The notes under the pieces: generated by a model
Databases searched by the model: none
Told to the model about the DNA's origin: nothing
The model's input: only the letters and a program-made list of their open reading frames with translations
NCBI GenBank assembly: GCA_039621445.1
Contig: CP154954.1
Coordinates: 21,960,954-22,024,953 of the forward strand
Source: Euglena gracilis
Taxonomy: Eukaryota > Euglenida > Euglenophyceae > Euglenales
DNA length: 64,000 nt
Direction: 5' to 3'
In this document: in pieces, positions 32,401-44,134 of the stretch
Position numbering within the stretch: the first letter of the stretch is position 1
How the letters are laid out: every line of letters begins with the position of its first letter
Program-made: the position numbers and the translations under genes

Positions 32401-33067
32401 CATTTTCATTTGGGATGGATGACAAGGAAGTGAGCGTGCATAGACACAAAACACACAACCGCACAAGCACACGAACCCGCACACCCATTGTACACTATTC
32501 CATATAACAGCTCACCCACTCACCTTTTCACGTTTGCTTACCGTTTGCCTGTTTCTCACCCAACTGTTCCTGTTCCAAATTGGAAAGGAATGCCAGGGTT
32601 TCTCTTTTTCTTTGCCCCCAAAATTCATTTTCTGAGGCACTGTTGGCCAAAGTCACTGATTTTTTTTAAAAAAAATCGAAATTTAATGAAGTCTCACATA
32701 CTGAAAGCTGCCAAAAAAAAGAAAGGATTTTCACCAAGGGGGCAGCTTCGGACTTAGGCCTTGGAGTAGAGTGCCAAGATTTTGTGTCCAAAAACCCGTT
32801 CCCCATGCAACTCGGAGGAAAGGGGTGGGGGGGATTCCCCCGAGGACCTGATTTTTCAGAGTCCCCCAAGGTGCCCGATATTATGGCTGGGGGGGGACAG
32901 ACTCGTAATACCAATTTCCAAAAAAAAAAGCGACAGAATAAGTTTAATACAAAACCGCAGAACTTTCGGCCCCCACAATAAAAATCAATTTCACGCTCCC
33001 CGTTTTTGCCCGGGGGGGTGGGGGGGGGGCAGAAAAACGGTTCCGACTAACGTCGCAAGGGAGGGGG
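29465..33067 (+). mobile_element. Internal region of unit B
   Basis: These 3603 bp are almost identical to unit A. The coiled-coil frame is longest here (29594-30043, 149 codons; IDTRFEKYYVSLFERDKALT then EIGRMAEQIKLLELQIAEKL). The acidic N-terminal frame carries a stop (TAA at about 29501) where units A and C read GAA. No pol sequence. Confidence 0.7.
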
Positions 33068-33669
33068 TGTCGGCTGCCGCTGGCGTCGGCAGCCAAAAAT
33101 TTCCCCAAAGTTCCCAAAAACCCCCAGTAAGAACCATCAAAGTAAGTTAACCGCCACGCGAGAGGATTTGGAACCACAACAAATTCCAGCAAGAATTTAA
33201 GAATTCGATTTGAGAATAACAAAAGCAGAAAAGTCAATTGAGAATTGAAGGATCAAAAAGGAGAGTTCAATTATCCAAAGAAGCCAAGGCATCCCTTTCC
33301 ACATTTTTGTTTCCTTGCCACAACACCTCACCTGAACTCAAAGGTACTCACCTACCCTCGCCAGCAGGTTTGTTGTGCTCTGCTATGTGCTTCCAAGTAG
33401 GAGGGTTGGTTTTTTCTTTGCTCACCTTTTGATCCAAATGTTTGAAAAGGCAAAACAGTGGAGGCTAAAAACGATCCTACGCGGGGAGACAGGGGGACCT
33501 GGGTCGGGGGGGCTCACCTCACCCCCATTACCGCCTGTTGATTTGTTTAAAAGGGGGGCCCAACTTGCCAAAGGCCCTGGCCTGAGCCCACCAGGGCCAG
33601 AAAAAGGAATTTGTGGCCCCAGCTAAATCAGCCCCCAAGGGCGAGGAGGGTCCTCCGTCCCCCCCAACA
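33068..33669 (+). repeat. LTR 3 of the tandem array
   Basis: This 602-bp LTR has the same termini as LTRs 1 and 2 and is preceded by AAGGGAGGGGG. Confidence 0.88.
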
Positions 33670-35496
33670 TGGTACGCAGAGGTTGCTTTACTGACTCTGT
33701 CAGTGAAGAATTTTTACTTTCGGTTGATGACAAATCAGAACCTTCCAACATGGTTAGCAGAATCTGTTCCAATCTTGAAGGCGGTTCTTCAACTCTGAAT
33801 GGTGAAACGGAAACAGATGACATTCCTACTATTTTTGAGGATTCTGACAGTGAAAATTTTGAGGAAGGGTTTAACCAGCGTGCCCAGTCATCTTGAGGGA
33901 CTTCCTCTGACTGTTTGGCGTCAGAGGATTGAATTAGTAGTTGCACAAATTGACAAAATTGTCCGAGGTTGGTGTTTTGACATTGACACCCGTTTTGAGA
34001 AATATTACGTGTCCCTGTTTGAGAGGGACAAGGCTCTGACAAAGCAGCTGGTTGACGTGCAATGTTTATTAAGTGTGGCAAAAGAAGAAATAGGACGAAT
34101 GGCGGAACAAATAAAATTGTTGGAACTGCAAATCGCTGAAAAGCTGCAGCTCAATGAAACAAAGTTGCCAAATCCAAAAAAAATTTGTGTCTGTGATTCA
34201 AAATTCTGGACATGTCACGAATTTGCAAACATCATCAGTGTCTTCTGAGAAAACTTCCTCAGATTTTGCTCCACAGCCAATAATATTCAGACAAACGAAC
34301 AAATTCTGGAGGCCTGCCAAAATCAGCTGGAACGACTTTCAATTTTTGAGACCAAATTGGTTTCAAGATTGGTGGGGTTGGGACTGGCATTTAAATCCCT
34401 GGAACAGCTGGGGGTGGTTTCCACGGTATCAGTGGTAGTGGTGATTTTTTTTTTCAGCACAGGTCTGACCACTGACTGGCACAGCACAGCACTTTACAGT
34501 GTCGAGCATGTTTCTGTGGGTTGTTTTGTTTTTGTATTTTGATAAGTTTTTTACGGTGCGCAAGCGTTGGAGGCAGATGTGCAATCAGGTCGGAAACAAA
34601 ATCTGGACTTTCAGTTTTCAGCGTTTGGCTTATGGAAAAACAGCCAAGTCAAACATTTTTTGAATCTGGTTTCTGGGGTGCACGTTTTTTCCCCAGTTGC
34701 TTTCCCCTTAAATGGAGGTGTGGGCCAATGAAATAAAAAAACCCAGCCACGTGGGTACTAAAGCCCTGTGACATAGTGGCTGAGGTCCAACGTGCAGCTC
34801 TGTTCTTTTGGCGTTCAAAAAAAAATCCAGACATTTTCATTTGGGATGGATGACAAGGAAGTGAGCGTGCATAGACACAAAACACACAACCGCACAAGCA
34901 CACGAACCCGCACACCCATTGTACACTATTCCATAAAACCGCTCACCCACTCACCTTTTCACGTTTGCTTACCGTTTGCCTGTTTCTCACCCAACTGTTC
35001 CTGTTCCAAATTGGAAAGAAATGCCAGGGTTTCTCTTTTTCTTTGCCCCCAAAATTCATTTTCTGAGGCACTGTTGGCCAAAGTCACTTATTTTTTTTAA
35101 AAAAAATCGAAATTTAATGAAGTCTCACATACTGAAAGCTGCCAAAAAAAAGAAAGGATTTTCACCAAAGGGGCAGCTTCGGACTTAGGCCTTGGGGTAG
35201 AGTGCCAAGATTTTGTGTCCAAAAACCCGTTCCCCATGCATCCCCGAGGAAAGGGGTGGGGGGGCTTCCCCCGAGGACCTGACTTTTCAGAGTCCCCCAA
35301 GGTGCCCGATATTATGGCTGGGGGGGGACAGACTCGTAATACCAATTTCCAAAAAAAAGCGACAGAAACCGTTCAATACATAAACAGCAGAACTTTCGGC
35401 CCCCACAAAAAAGATCAATTTCACTCTCCCCGTTTTTGCTCGGGGGGGTGGGGGGGGGCAGAAAAACGGTTCCGACTAACGTCGCAAGGGAGGGGG
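33670..35496 (+). mobile_element. Internal region of unit C, deletion derivative
   Basis: The unit follows A and B to CTTAAATGGA (about 34716), then jumps to GGTGTGGGCCAATG, which in unit A lies about 1.77 kb further on. GG is shared at the join. It retains the primer binding site, the coiled-coil frame (33799-34248) and the 3' part with its polypurine tract. It shows that the middle of the unit is not needed for keeping the repeat structure. Confidence 0.75.
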
Positions 35497-36100
35497 TGTC
35501 GGCTGCCGCTGGCGTCGGCAGCCAAAAATTTCCCCCAAATTCCCAAAAACTCCCAGTAAGAACCATCAAAGTAAGTTAACCGCCACGCGAGAGGATTTGG
35601 AACCACAACAAATTCCAGCAAGAATTTGAGAATTCGATTTGAGAATCACAAAAGCAGAAAAGTCAATTGAGAATTGAAGGATCAAAAAGGACAATTCAGT
35701 TATCCAAAGAAGCCAAGGCATCCCTTTCCACATTTTTGTTTCCTTGCCACAACAACTCACCTGAACTCAAAGGTACTCACCTACCCTCGCCAGCAGGTTT
35801 GTTGTGCTCTGCTATGTGCTTCCAAGTAGGAGGGTTGGTTTTTTCTTTGCTCACCTTTTCATCCAAATGTTTGAAAAGGCAAAACAGTGGAGTCTAAAAA
35901 CGATCTTACGCGGGGAGACAGGGGGACCTAGGTCGGGGGGGCTCACCTCACCCCCATTACCGCCTGTTGGCTTATTTGAAAATGGGGCCCAACTTGCCAA
36001 AGGCCCTGGCCTGAGCCCACCAGGGCCAGAAAAAGTAATTTGTGGCCACAGCGAAAGCAGCCCCCCAAAGGGCGAGGAGGGTCCTCCATCCCCCCCAACA
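35497..36100 (+). repeat. LTR 4, right end of the tandem array
   Basis: This 604-bp LTR ends CCCCCCAACA. It is followed not by a primer binding site but by CCCTGTGGGG, the right copy of the CCCT duplication and G/C-rich spacer. Confidence 0.88.
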
Positions 36101-36286
36101 CCCTGTGGGGGGCCTTTGGCTTTCGTGCCCCCTAAGTGGGCCGGCTCGGTCCTCCCCTGGGGGATTGGGGGGTTTTGCTGTTCGGTGCCCCCAGCGGGGG
36201 TGGCTTTGGTTCCCTTTGAAGGGGGCTTGGCTGTTCGGTGCCCCCTGCGGGGGTTTGGCTTCAGTTCCCCAAGGGGGGGGAGGGGG
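36101..36286. other. G/C-rich spacer
   Basis: Imperfect repeats of TTCGGTGCCCCC(A/T)GCGGGGGT and similar units resemble the spacers at 24384-24663 and 41761-41850. The three spacers look like pieces of one target sequence that received successive insertions. Confidence 0.5.
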
Positions 36287-36858
36287 TGTCGGCTGCCGCT
36301 GGCGTCGGCAGCCAAAATTTCCCAGAAAATTCCCAAAAACCCCCAGTAGGAACCACCAAAACAAGTCAACCGCCACGCGAGAGGAATTAAAACCCCAGCA
36401 AAATCCAGAACAGAAGTCATTTGAGAATTAAAAAAGATTTGAAGAAAGCCAATACCAAGGACTTACAATTACAAAGAAGCCAGGGCATCCCTTTTCGCAT
36501 TTTTGTTTCCTTGTCACAACAACTCACCTGAATCTCCTGAACTCAAAGTACTGACCTTCCATCTCAAGCAGGTTTATTTGTGCTGTGTGCTTCCAAGTTG
36601 GAGGGTTGGTTTTGTTTTTGCTCACCTTTTGATTCAAATGTTTGAAAACACAAAACAGTGGAGGCTAAAAACGATCCTACGCGGGGCCACTGTGGACCCC
36701 GGGTTGGGGGGGCACACCTCACCCCCTTCACAATCTGTTGGTTTACTGGAAAACGGGGCCCCTTGCCTGAGCCCACCAGGGCCAGAAATGGGAAGTTGCG
36801 GCCCCAGCGAAAGCGGCAGCCCCCCCGGGCGGCGAGGGTCCTCCGGCCCCCCCCAACA
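36287..36858 (+). repeat. 5' LTR of unit D
   Basis: TGTCGGCTGCCG...CCAACA, 572 bp, diverged from the tandem-array LTRs. It carries the same terminal hairpin and the same GGCCCTGG-type element near its end. Confidence 0.82.
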
Positions 36859-37212
36859 TGGTAGCAGAGGTTGCTTCACTGACTCTGACAGTGAAGAATT
36901 TGGATTCGGTTGATGACAAATCAGATTTTGATGTTGGTGATTTGAAAATTGTTCGCCAAAAGCTTGAAAGGATGGTTGCAATCAGCAATTTTGATGACTT
37001 TCAACTAGAACTTGTGAATGCTTTGAGGATAATTTGAGATGTGCAGTTTTTGCGATTTTCATGTGGATGAGGTTTGGATTGATGTCTCCGGAAGGGTCAG
37101 TTCGTTTCATTCTGAGAGATGTGGAATTCAGAGTGGAACACATTGAAAAAAAAATTGGCAGGCAAGTGAGCCCAGCCCAATCACTAGGGCATAGAAACGG
37201 GACATAGAATTT

Positions 37213-38347
37213 TTGACTTTGAAAATCAAAGTGGGTGATAACAGTCAAGATTTTAAGTCCTTGTGGAATGGTGAGGGGGCGATGGCGCGCACTCTGACGA
37301 AACAGCTGAAAGAGGTGACACATTCATTGGGAAAGGCAGAAGTGGAAATCGGAATGTTGACCGAGCAACTAAAAACTTTGGAACTGGAGATCGCTGAAAA
37401 GTTACAGCCCAGTGAAAAATTTCCAAGTCCAGAAAATTTTGTGTCTGTGAACCTGAATTCTGGAAATGTCACAAATTTGCAGCCGTCATCAGTCGTTTCT
37501 CTGAAAAATCTCCTCGGACGGAATTTACCACACAGCCAAGGAACTTCAGACAGGCAAAAAAATTCAGGAGGCCTGCCAAAACCAGTTGGAACAACTTTCA
37601 ATTTTTGCGACCAAGCTGGTTTCAACATTGGTGGGTTTGGGACTGGTACACAAATCCCTGGAACAGCTGGGGGTGGTTTCCACCTTATCAGTGGTTTTAG
37701 TGATTTTTTCAGCAGGTCTAACCACTGACTGGCACCGCACAGCATTTTACAGTGATCAGTATGTTTTTGTGGTTTGTTTATGCCTTTGTTATTATTGTTT
37801 CATACTTCTCATGGTGATTTGGTGTTGGAGGCAGATACGCAATCAGCCAGAATTTAAATCTGGATTTTTAGTTCACAGAGTTTGGCTTATGGAAAAACAG
37901 CCAAGTCAAACATTTTTTGAATCTGGTTTCTGGGGTGCATGTTTTTTCCCCATTTGCTTTCCACTTAAATGGAGACGCCCAGCCACGATGCTTGGCATTT
38001 TTCTCGTAGTGTTCAGGCAGCCAGATCAAATATTTTCTGTTTCAGAGTTTTCATTTTTTGGTTGTTGTCCCAAATATCATTTGGGGTGGGGCACGGCATT
38101 GACATGTGTCATCATCCCAGACGGGGACAAATCAGACATTTCAGGTTGGATTTTTGTTTGTGTTTTTGCTGGTCCCTTTTGTCACGGGACAGTTTTTCCA
38201 GAGGGAAACTTTTCCCCCGGACAGGGACATATGCTGGAGAATCGGCACATTTTTTGTGATTTTTCAGTCCAGTTTTATTGTGGTTTTCGAGTGTGTCAGC
38301 CCAGCAGTCCTGTGGCCGGTTATATCTGGGTTTTTGCCAAATCCTGA
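37213..38347 (+). CDS. Unit D Gag-like coiled-coil protein and hydrophobic frame (unrecognised)
   Basis: Two overlapping frames in different phases lie here: 37213-37728 (171 codons) and 37586-38347 (253 codons). The first has a heptad-rich helix at residues 24-66 (ARTLTKQLKEVTHSL, IGMLTEQLKTLELEIAEKLQ) and a polar tail. The second starts with a coiled-coil-like stretch (QLSIFATKLVSTLVGL, HKSLEQLGVV) and then two hydrophobic segments of about 18 residues. Units A, B, C and E carry the same DNA with more breaks. By position (first ORF after the primer binding site) and by its coiled-coil it may be a Gag-like protein. The match to the hydrophobic segments could also be chance. I do not recognise either. 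Confidence 0.4.
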
Positions 38348-41173
38348 GGCAGGGGAGACGCCTCTATTTGACCACTCGAACCAAAAAGTGTTTTTGGGAA
38401 AGCGCGAAAAGAGGGGTTCCGAGGGTGTGGCTAGACCCAGGCAAGGAATAAACACCCCTGTGGCCACCCCCCTAATGACTCAGGAAACAATTTTAAGTTT
38501 TCAGTTCAGTGGGAACCAAGGTGGATAAACCCCAGGAGGAAAAGACGCCCCTGATGAAAGTTCATTTTTGGGCCCATCAGTGACATCATCATGATTTGGT
38601 TCAGTTTTCAGTGACAAAATTTGTGATCTGTGGGTTGCACTTTCTGCAGAATTTTTTTCTGCTGTGGAGTTTGCTTAAGGGAGAAAATCACAGAAGTGGG
38701 GAACGCCTCACAATGCAAAACTCCCACTGGCATTTTTTTTACAGTTTGAGGCTTATTGGAGCAGTTCTCGTGTGACCAATTTGATGGATAAAGATCAGAT
38801 TTTTAAGTGCCGTTTTTGTCCAGAATTAAGTGGTATTTCAGTCAGGAAATTGAGAAATCTGCCTTGTGTGTTGCCAGTGGTGAATTTGTGCGTGTGTGTG
38901 TGTCCTTTGTCATGCAGGTTTTGCAAGCAATCAAGCAATCAAACACAAAATGAAGGAGCAAAGCAGTCAATAAATCAAGTATTTTGACTGAGTTTATCGA
39001 ATTCAAAGATTTCAAACGTTTGCAAAGAATTGACTTCAAAGGCTGGGATTATGAACATTTCAAGTCGAGTTGGAGAACAGACTTCAATGACATCAATTGA
39101 ATTGAATGACGTGATTACAATTGTCATGATTACAATTGTGGATTGTTTGTGGAGTTGCAGAATGGTGGATGCATTTTTTTTTTACTGAAGTTCTGAGGAG
39201 AGAAGCTTAATGACCTCACAGAGCCTGCAGAGCGATGCAGTTGGCTGCTCCCACAGCGCTGAATCAGATTTTTCATGTTTCTGGGCCTCAAGATTTTGCG
39301 CGTGGTTTGGAGCCATTTTTTCTCCCTCCTCGTGCTGCTGGGTGGGGGGCGGGGGCTGTGTTTAGCCCTGTTTTTTTGTTGGTGTGGTGGATCAAAATCA
39401 GATTTGGCTTTACGGTTGGAATTTTTTGGCTCAGAATTGAATACCCTGTGAGACATTTGGGTGAAGACAGGAATGCATCATTTTGTGAACGTGACTGGTT
39501 TTGGTCACACCCCAGATTGTGACGGGGTTTGATGAAATTTCCATTTTTCCTATTTTTTTTGTCAAGGGGGGATTTCAGTTTTGCAGAAAGGAATTTTCAA
39601 CCCGTGGCCCTACCCGCACTGGTTGACGGTGGGGGGGGGCGACATTTTGAAGGCCCGTCCTTTGACATGTGTGAGATTTCAGCCGGTTTGGATATTACGG
39701 CCCAGGTTTGTGATTTTTTTTTGTTTGGAGGCTGAAGCCAGATTGACCCCCATGGCCCCATGTGACTGGGGAGAGGGGTGCAGCGAAAAATCGCTTTGGC
39801 TGAGAAAATTGGATATGAATTTTTATTATTTTTGAGTTTGCCATGTCATTTGACCATTTGACCCCCATTGCCCCGTGTGATTGGGGGGGGGGGCAGTAAA
39901 TTTTAATTGGCAAGCCGAATTGGTTGGTTTCAGCTGTGAATGGTTGTGCCCAGGGTTGGCTGGATTGGCCTGGCCCCTCTGCAACGGTGTGCTGCTGGAT
40001 GTTGCTTCTGTTGGGTTGGTTGCTCTCGGTTGGACCTTGTTTGTTGGATGTGGCAGGTTAGAATTCTCGATGATCAGGGCTCTTGTAGGCCCTGGACTTG
40101 TGGGTTGGACCCAGATTTTTGATTTTTTGAGGATTTTTTTATTTCTGGAGGATTTTTATTCAAACAGTTGGAAAAAACCTGGGTTTTCGATGATTTTGCT
40201 GCAGGATGAAAAACGAGCTGGGATTTTAGAACTCAGTTTTTTTCTTCGGTTTGGATTATGGACATTCGTCAAAGGCATTTTTTTCATGGAACACAGCTTT
40301 GGCGGCATCCGAACTTGGGGGGGGGGACCCTGGACGGGAGATGACCCCTCCTCCGTCCAAAGGCCCTGGTGTGGACCAATGAAAAAAAAACCCCAGCCAA
40401 GTGGCCACTAAAGCCCTGTGATATAGTGGCTGAGGGCCAATGTGAAGCCCTGTTCTCTTTGCGTTCAAAAAAAAATTGGCCCAGTCATTTTCTTTTGGAA
40501 TGTATGACAAGGAAGTGAGTGTGCATACACACAAAACACACAACCGCACACGCACACGAACCCGCACACCCCTTGTAGACTATTCCATATAACCGCTTAC
40601 CCTCTCACCTTTTCACTTTTGCTTATCGTTCGCCTTTTTCTTACCAAACTGTCCCGAATTGGAAAGGAATGCCTAGGTTTCTGTTTTCTCTTTCCCCACA
40701 CAATTCGTTTTCTGAGGCACTGTTGGCCAAAGTCCCTGATTTTTTTAAAAAAATTGAAATCGAATGAAGCCTCGCATGATGAAAGCTGCCAAGAAAATAA
40801 CAAATAATTTTCACCAAGGGGGCAGCGTGGGACTTAGGCCTTGGGGTGGAGTGCCCAGAGTTTGTTTCGTTTGGAAACGTTTTTCAGATTTTGTGTTCAA
40901 AGGCCCGTTCCCCATGCTGGTCGGAGGAAAGGGGTGGGGGGTGACTCCCCCGAAGACCTTATTTTTTCGGGTCCCCCAAGGTTCCCGATACTATGGCTGG
41001 GGGTGGGGTCGAATCGTAACGCAGATTTTCAAAAAAAAAGGCGACAGGACACGTTTTAAAAAACACAGAATTTTCGCCCCCCACAAAAAAAAATCAATCT
41101 TACTCTCCCCGTTTTTGCTCGGGGGGGAGGGGGGGCAGAAAAACGGGTCAGACTAACGTCGCAAGGCAAGGGG

Positions 41174-41760
41174 TGTCGGCTGCCGCTGGCGTCGGCGGCC
41201 AAAAATTTCCCAGAAAATTCCCAAAGAAACCCCAGTAGGAACCACCGAAGCAAGTCAACCGCCACACAAGAGGAATTGGAACCACAGCAACTTCCAGAAC
41301 AGAAGTCATTTCAGAATTACAGAAGAATTGAAGAAAGCCAATACCAAGAATTTACAGTTCCAAAGAAGCCAAGGCATCCATTTTCACATTTTTGTTTCCT
41401 TGTCACAACAACTCACCTGAATCTCCTGAACTCAAAGGTACTGACCTTCCCTCTCAAGCAGGTTTGTTTGTGCTGTGTGTTTCAAGTTGGAGGGTTGGTT
41501 TTGTCTTTGCTCACCTTTTGATTCAAATTTTTGAAAACACAAAACAGTGGAGGCTAAAAACGATCCTACGCGGGGAGACAGGGGGACCTGGGTCGGGGGG
41601 GACACCTCACCCCCATTGCTGCCGGTTTTATTTATTTGAAAACGGGGCTCAGTTTCACAAAGGCCCTGACCTGAGCCCACCAGGGCCGGAAATGGGAAGT
41701 TGCGGCTCCAGCGAAAGCGGCAGGCCCCCCGGGCGGCCAGGGTCCTCCGGCCCCCCAACA
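41174..41760 (+). repeat. 3' LTR of unit D
   Basis: This 587-bp LTR begins TGTCGGCTGCCG after AAGGCAAGGGG, a polypurine tract with one C, and ends CCCCCCAACA. Confidence 0.82.
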
Positions 41761-41849
41761 GGGGATTGCTCGGTGCCCCAAGAGGGTTCCTGGCTGTTTG
41801 GCTATGTGGTCCCTTGGGGGACATGGCTGCCTGGCTCCCTCGCTCTGTA

Positions 41850-42085
41850 AAGCGGTCCTAAGCCAGAAATTGGCCAAATTTGCCTTAGTGGGGCTGAAAA
41901 TCACTCAAATAACAGTTTCTGGTTTTCAGTCGAATTTGGACAAGGGAAAAGGATTACTATGGTTCGGCTTGAAGGCCTGAACTCCATTTTTGACCTTGCA
42001 AGGCCGATACTTTGAAATCTTCAAGACCGGCCGAAAAATTTTCCACCGTAAGAATTGTCATTGTCCCTAAGTAACCTAAGAAAGT
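41850..42085 (-). repeat. Dispersed repeat, copy 3
   Basis: This is the reverse complement of the repeat seen at 14-115 and 4255-4495. On the minus strand it ends TTAGGACCGCTTTACAGAG. It contains TTCGACTGAAAACC, CCCCACTAAGGCAAATTTGG and GGCCGGTCTTGAAGATTTC. Confidence 0.6.
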
Positions 42086-42190
42086 CGCAACTCGAACCCG
42101 CCAATTTTAAACTCCATCTCACTCACAGTTTTTTTTTGCCCAGACCATGCACTGGTGCAACACAACAAAAAAATATCAATTGTGTGTGCA

Positions 42191-42333
42191 GGCGGGAACC
42201 AGATTTTGATAAAACTTTGGATTTAAAGGGTCAATTGGAAAAGCTCAAAATAAAAAAAGAAATGATTGCCTATTCTGACTTCGAAGACCGGCGGCTGCCT
42301 CAAAAAACAGCCGAGGCAGAAGGATCTGAATAA
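42191..42333 (+). CDS. Possible 3' exon of a host gene
   Basis: A pyrimidine-rich stretch (TTTTTTTTGCCCAG) and then TGTGTGTGCAG at 42180-42190 precede an open frame EPDFDKTLDLKGQLEKLKIK, ending ...KTAEAEGSE and TAA at 42331-42333. It is charged, helical and unlike the surrounding retroelements. A further basic frame (KKDKEERQEERSKKKLQ, about 42420-42480) and a GTGAGT donor at 42596 follow. This might be a fragment of a spliced host gene. There is no recognised domain and no second exon to confirm it. Confidence 0.25.
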
Positions 42334-42855
42334 TCTTCGAACCAAGGTCGTGGTCTCAAGGAGGTCCTACCCGGAACCTCTGGCCAGAGCGAAGCCCGCC
42401 AGGCAGCTGCAGCAGAAGAAAGACAAAGAAGAAAGACAAGAAGAAAGATCGAAGAAGAAGTTACAACAAAGACATTGTTGAAGCTGCGCTGTATGGAAGC
42501 TGGTGGACCAGTGTGCGTCCATGGACTTCCCTTTGACCCCTTTTGCCCCAGAAAAGCTCTTTCGCTTTCTCCTGGTGCGCACCTACTTAGGTCAGGTGAG
42601 TAAAAATCCTTAGTGTAACAAAACCCTTTGTCACAATTCCCCTATGCTGAGGCAAAGCAAAATGAAAGCTGCTGTGTCGGGATTTTCCTTCACAGTTGTG
42701 TTCAGTTCTTTCAGAGTTTTTGGGTTGCGCCCCAGTGGAGAATAGAGATCCGTGTTGTGGAAAGCAGAACCCGATCAGGACTGTGTCTGAAATCCTGACG
42801 GGATATGGGATGACCTAGTCCAACAAGGAAATTGGGCATAGCAGTGGGAGGGGGA

Positions 42856-43060
42856 TGTGTACCAGGCACGATCCCAGCTGTGTGGTAAATCTGCGGAGTC
42901 TGGATCCATCACAATCTGAGGGCTGTGTATGAGCACAGCCTGGCAATCGTGGCAGATTCTATGGCAATTAGCAACACGTATCGCACGTGCTCACGTGATC
43001 TCTTTTCCTCACAGGTGTAATAATTTCACACCATTTGAGTCAAGAGAAGTAAAAACGTGC
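42856..43060 (+). repeat. Family 1-type LTR remnant
   Basis: TGTGTACCAGGCACG has the same 12-base start as the LTRs at 56139 (plus) and 24383 (minus). It continues with CCCAGCTGTGTGG and later CTCTTTTCCTCACAGGTG, blocks shared in diverged form with 46983-47130. No LTR end or primer binding site is visible, so the right limit is approximate. Confidence 0.5.
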
Positions 43061-43066
43061 CAACGG

Positions 43067-43582
43067 TTACCGCTTATCGCGGTTACATATTAGCCTTTTC
43101 TGGGAAAATAGGGCTGGCAGGTTTCCTGTCAAAGTATCCAATCCACCCACGCGCGGGTTGCTCAAGTGTATTCGCTTAAAACCCGAGGGGTTTTCGCCAT
43201 CGTGTTGCGTGTGGTTGAAATTTTGTTTGTGCTCCCAACTGTCGACGCAATTGGCACATACCAAGGCGACACAGTTCGGGATGTACACGCTCTTATGGAA
43301 CGATTTCTGATACACAGGGTTACAGGCATGGACAAGGGGTAATCCCAAGTCAGGTGCACTGTTGTATGGGTTGTGGCATATGCAAAGCCACCAAAAACGG
43401 CCTTCCGTTTTGTCGACGAGTAAATCGTCGCCAAAGGTCTGAGCCAAAACGTGTGGAGATCTGGAAATGTAATAATTATAGGTCACGTCCTGGTCAAAAG
43501 ACCATTTTTGGCCTTGACCGAACAGTGGCTCAATCCATCGATTGAGACATTGGTCTGTCCTCAGTTTGTGATGGATCCCCAT
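43067..43582 (-). CDS. Unrecognised 171-codon ORF
   Basis: This minus-strand frame starts MGIHHKLRTDQCLNRWIEPL. It has several Cys/His pairs (CICHNPY, VHACNPVYQ, ALVCANCVD) in its second half and a polar C terminus (NFNHTQHDGENPSGFKRIHL). The composition is protein-like, with mixed Trp, Cys and His and no low complexity. It ends about 50 bp after an LTR-like sequence. I cannot assign a family. It may be part of the decayed minus-strand gene whose other pieces lie at 44135-46437. Confidence 0.35.
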   Translation of the reverse strand: MGIHHKLRTDQCLNRWIEPLFGQGQKWSFDQDVTYNYYISRSPHVLAQTFGDDLLVDKTEGRFWWLCICHNPYNSAPDLGLPLVHACNPVYQKSFHKSVYIPNCVALVCANCVDSWEHKQNFNHTQHDGENPSGFKRIHLSNPRVGGLDTLTGNLPALFSQKRLICNRDKR

Positions 43583-44134
43583 GTACGTGACTTTCAGGTC
43601 AGGGGTCTCAGGATCACCCTGTGCAAGGGGGCGGGCAGGCTCCTATCCTGGTTATACCCGGAAAGGGCCCCTGGGCAGTCATATCCGCACTAGGAAACAA
43701 AAGCCTACTTGCAGAACCGACTGCTGGCGACAGCTTTGCACGGGTGGGGGGAAAGTTAGGAGGAGTGGCTTAGGTCAAAACATAATTTTTGCTGTCTGGC
43801 AGCCTCAAAAGGCCCCATGGCCGAAAAGTGACAACTTTGGTCTTCACAGCAGCAGCTCCTTCACGACGTGATAAGAGGCGCTTACCTCCTGCAGACTGCT
43901 TTCGTCCGCACGTTGGGTTTATGTGAGGTGGGGCCTGGGTGCATCCACCCAAAGTGCCCGTAAGGGGGAGCCATTGGATGCTTACGTCCAGAGCTGGTGT
44001 ACATAACAGACCTGGGTTCATTCCAAGGCTGTTTAGCGGTTTCCGCTACCAGTGTATGATCCTCCACGGATATCCAGGCTCCATGAAGGACCTTCCTTAC
44101 GTTGGGCCTGAGATGATATAATGCCGTTTCGGCA

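Larger units (their letters stand above)
24664..36100 (+). mobile_element. Tandem array of a non-autonomous LTR retrotransposon (three units, four LTRs)
   Basis: Four near-identical LTRs of 602-604 bp (24664-25265, 28863-29464, 33068-33669, 35497-36100) alternate with internal regions of 3597, 3603 and 1827 bp. Each LTR begins TGTCGGCTGCC and ends CCAACA. Each internal region starts with the primer binding site TGGTACGCAGAGG. The internal regions end with a G-rich polypurine tract AAGGGAGGGGG abutting the next LTR. The whole is flanked by CCCT at 24660-24663 and 36101-36104, so it behaves as one insertion expanded by unequal LTR recombination. The third internal region has a 1.8-kb deletion (join at about 34716). 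No protease, RT, RNase H or integrase is present in any frame. Confidence 0.88.
36287..41760 (+). mobile_element. Older full copy of the non-autonomous LTR element (unit D)
   Basis: LTRs at 36287-36858 (572 bp) and 41174-41760 (587 bp) bracket a 4315-bp internal region. The primer binding site at 36859 is TGGTAGCAGAGG. The element sits directly right of the tandem array and is clearly diverged from it in sequence and small indels. GGGG on both sides could be a 4-bp target duplication, but it lies in G runs. The internal region has a 171-codon frame (37213-37728) with a coiled-coil (LTKQLKEVTHSLGKAEVEIG, LTEQLKTLELEIAEKLQ). Another of 253 codons (37586-38347) has hydrophobic stretches (VSTLSVVLVIFSAGL and FVVCLCLCYYCFILLMVIW). 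No pol domain. Confidence 0.82.
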
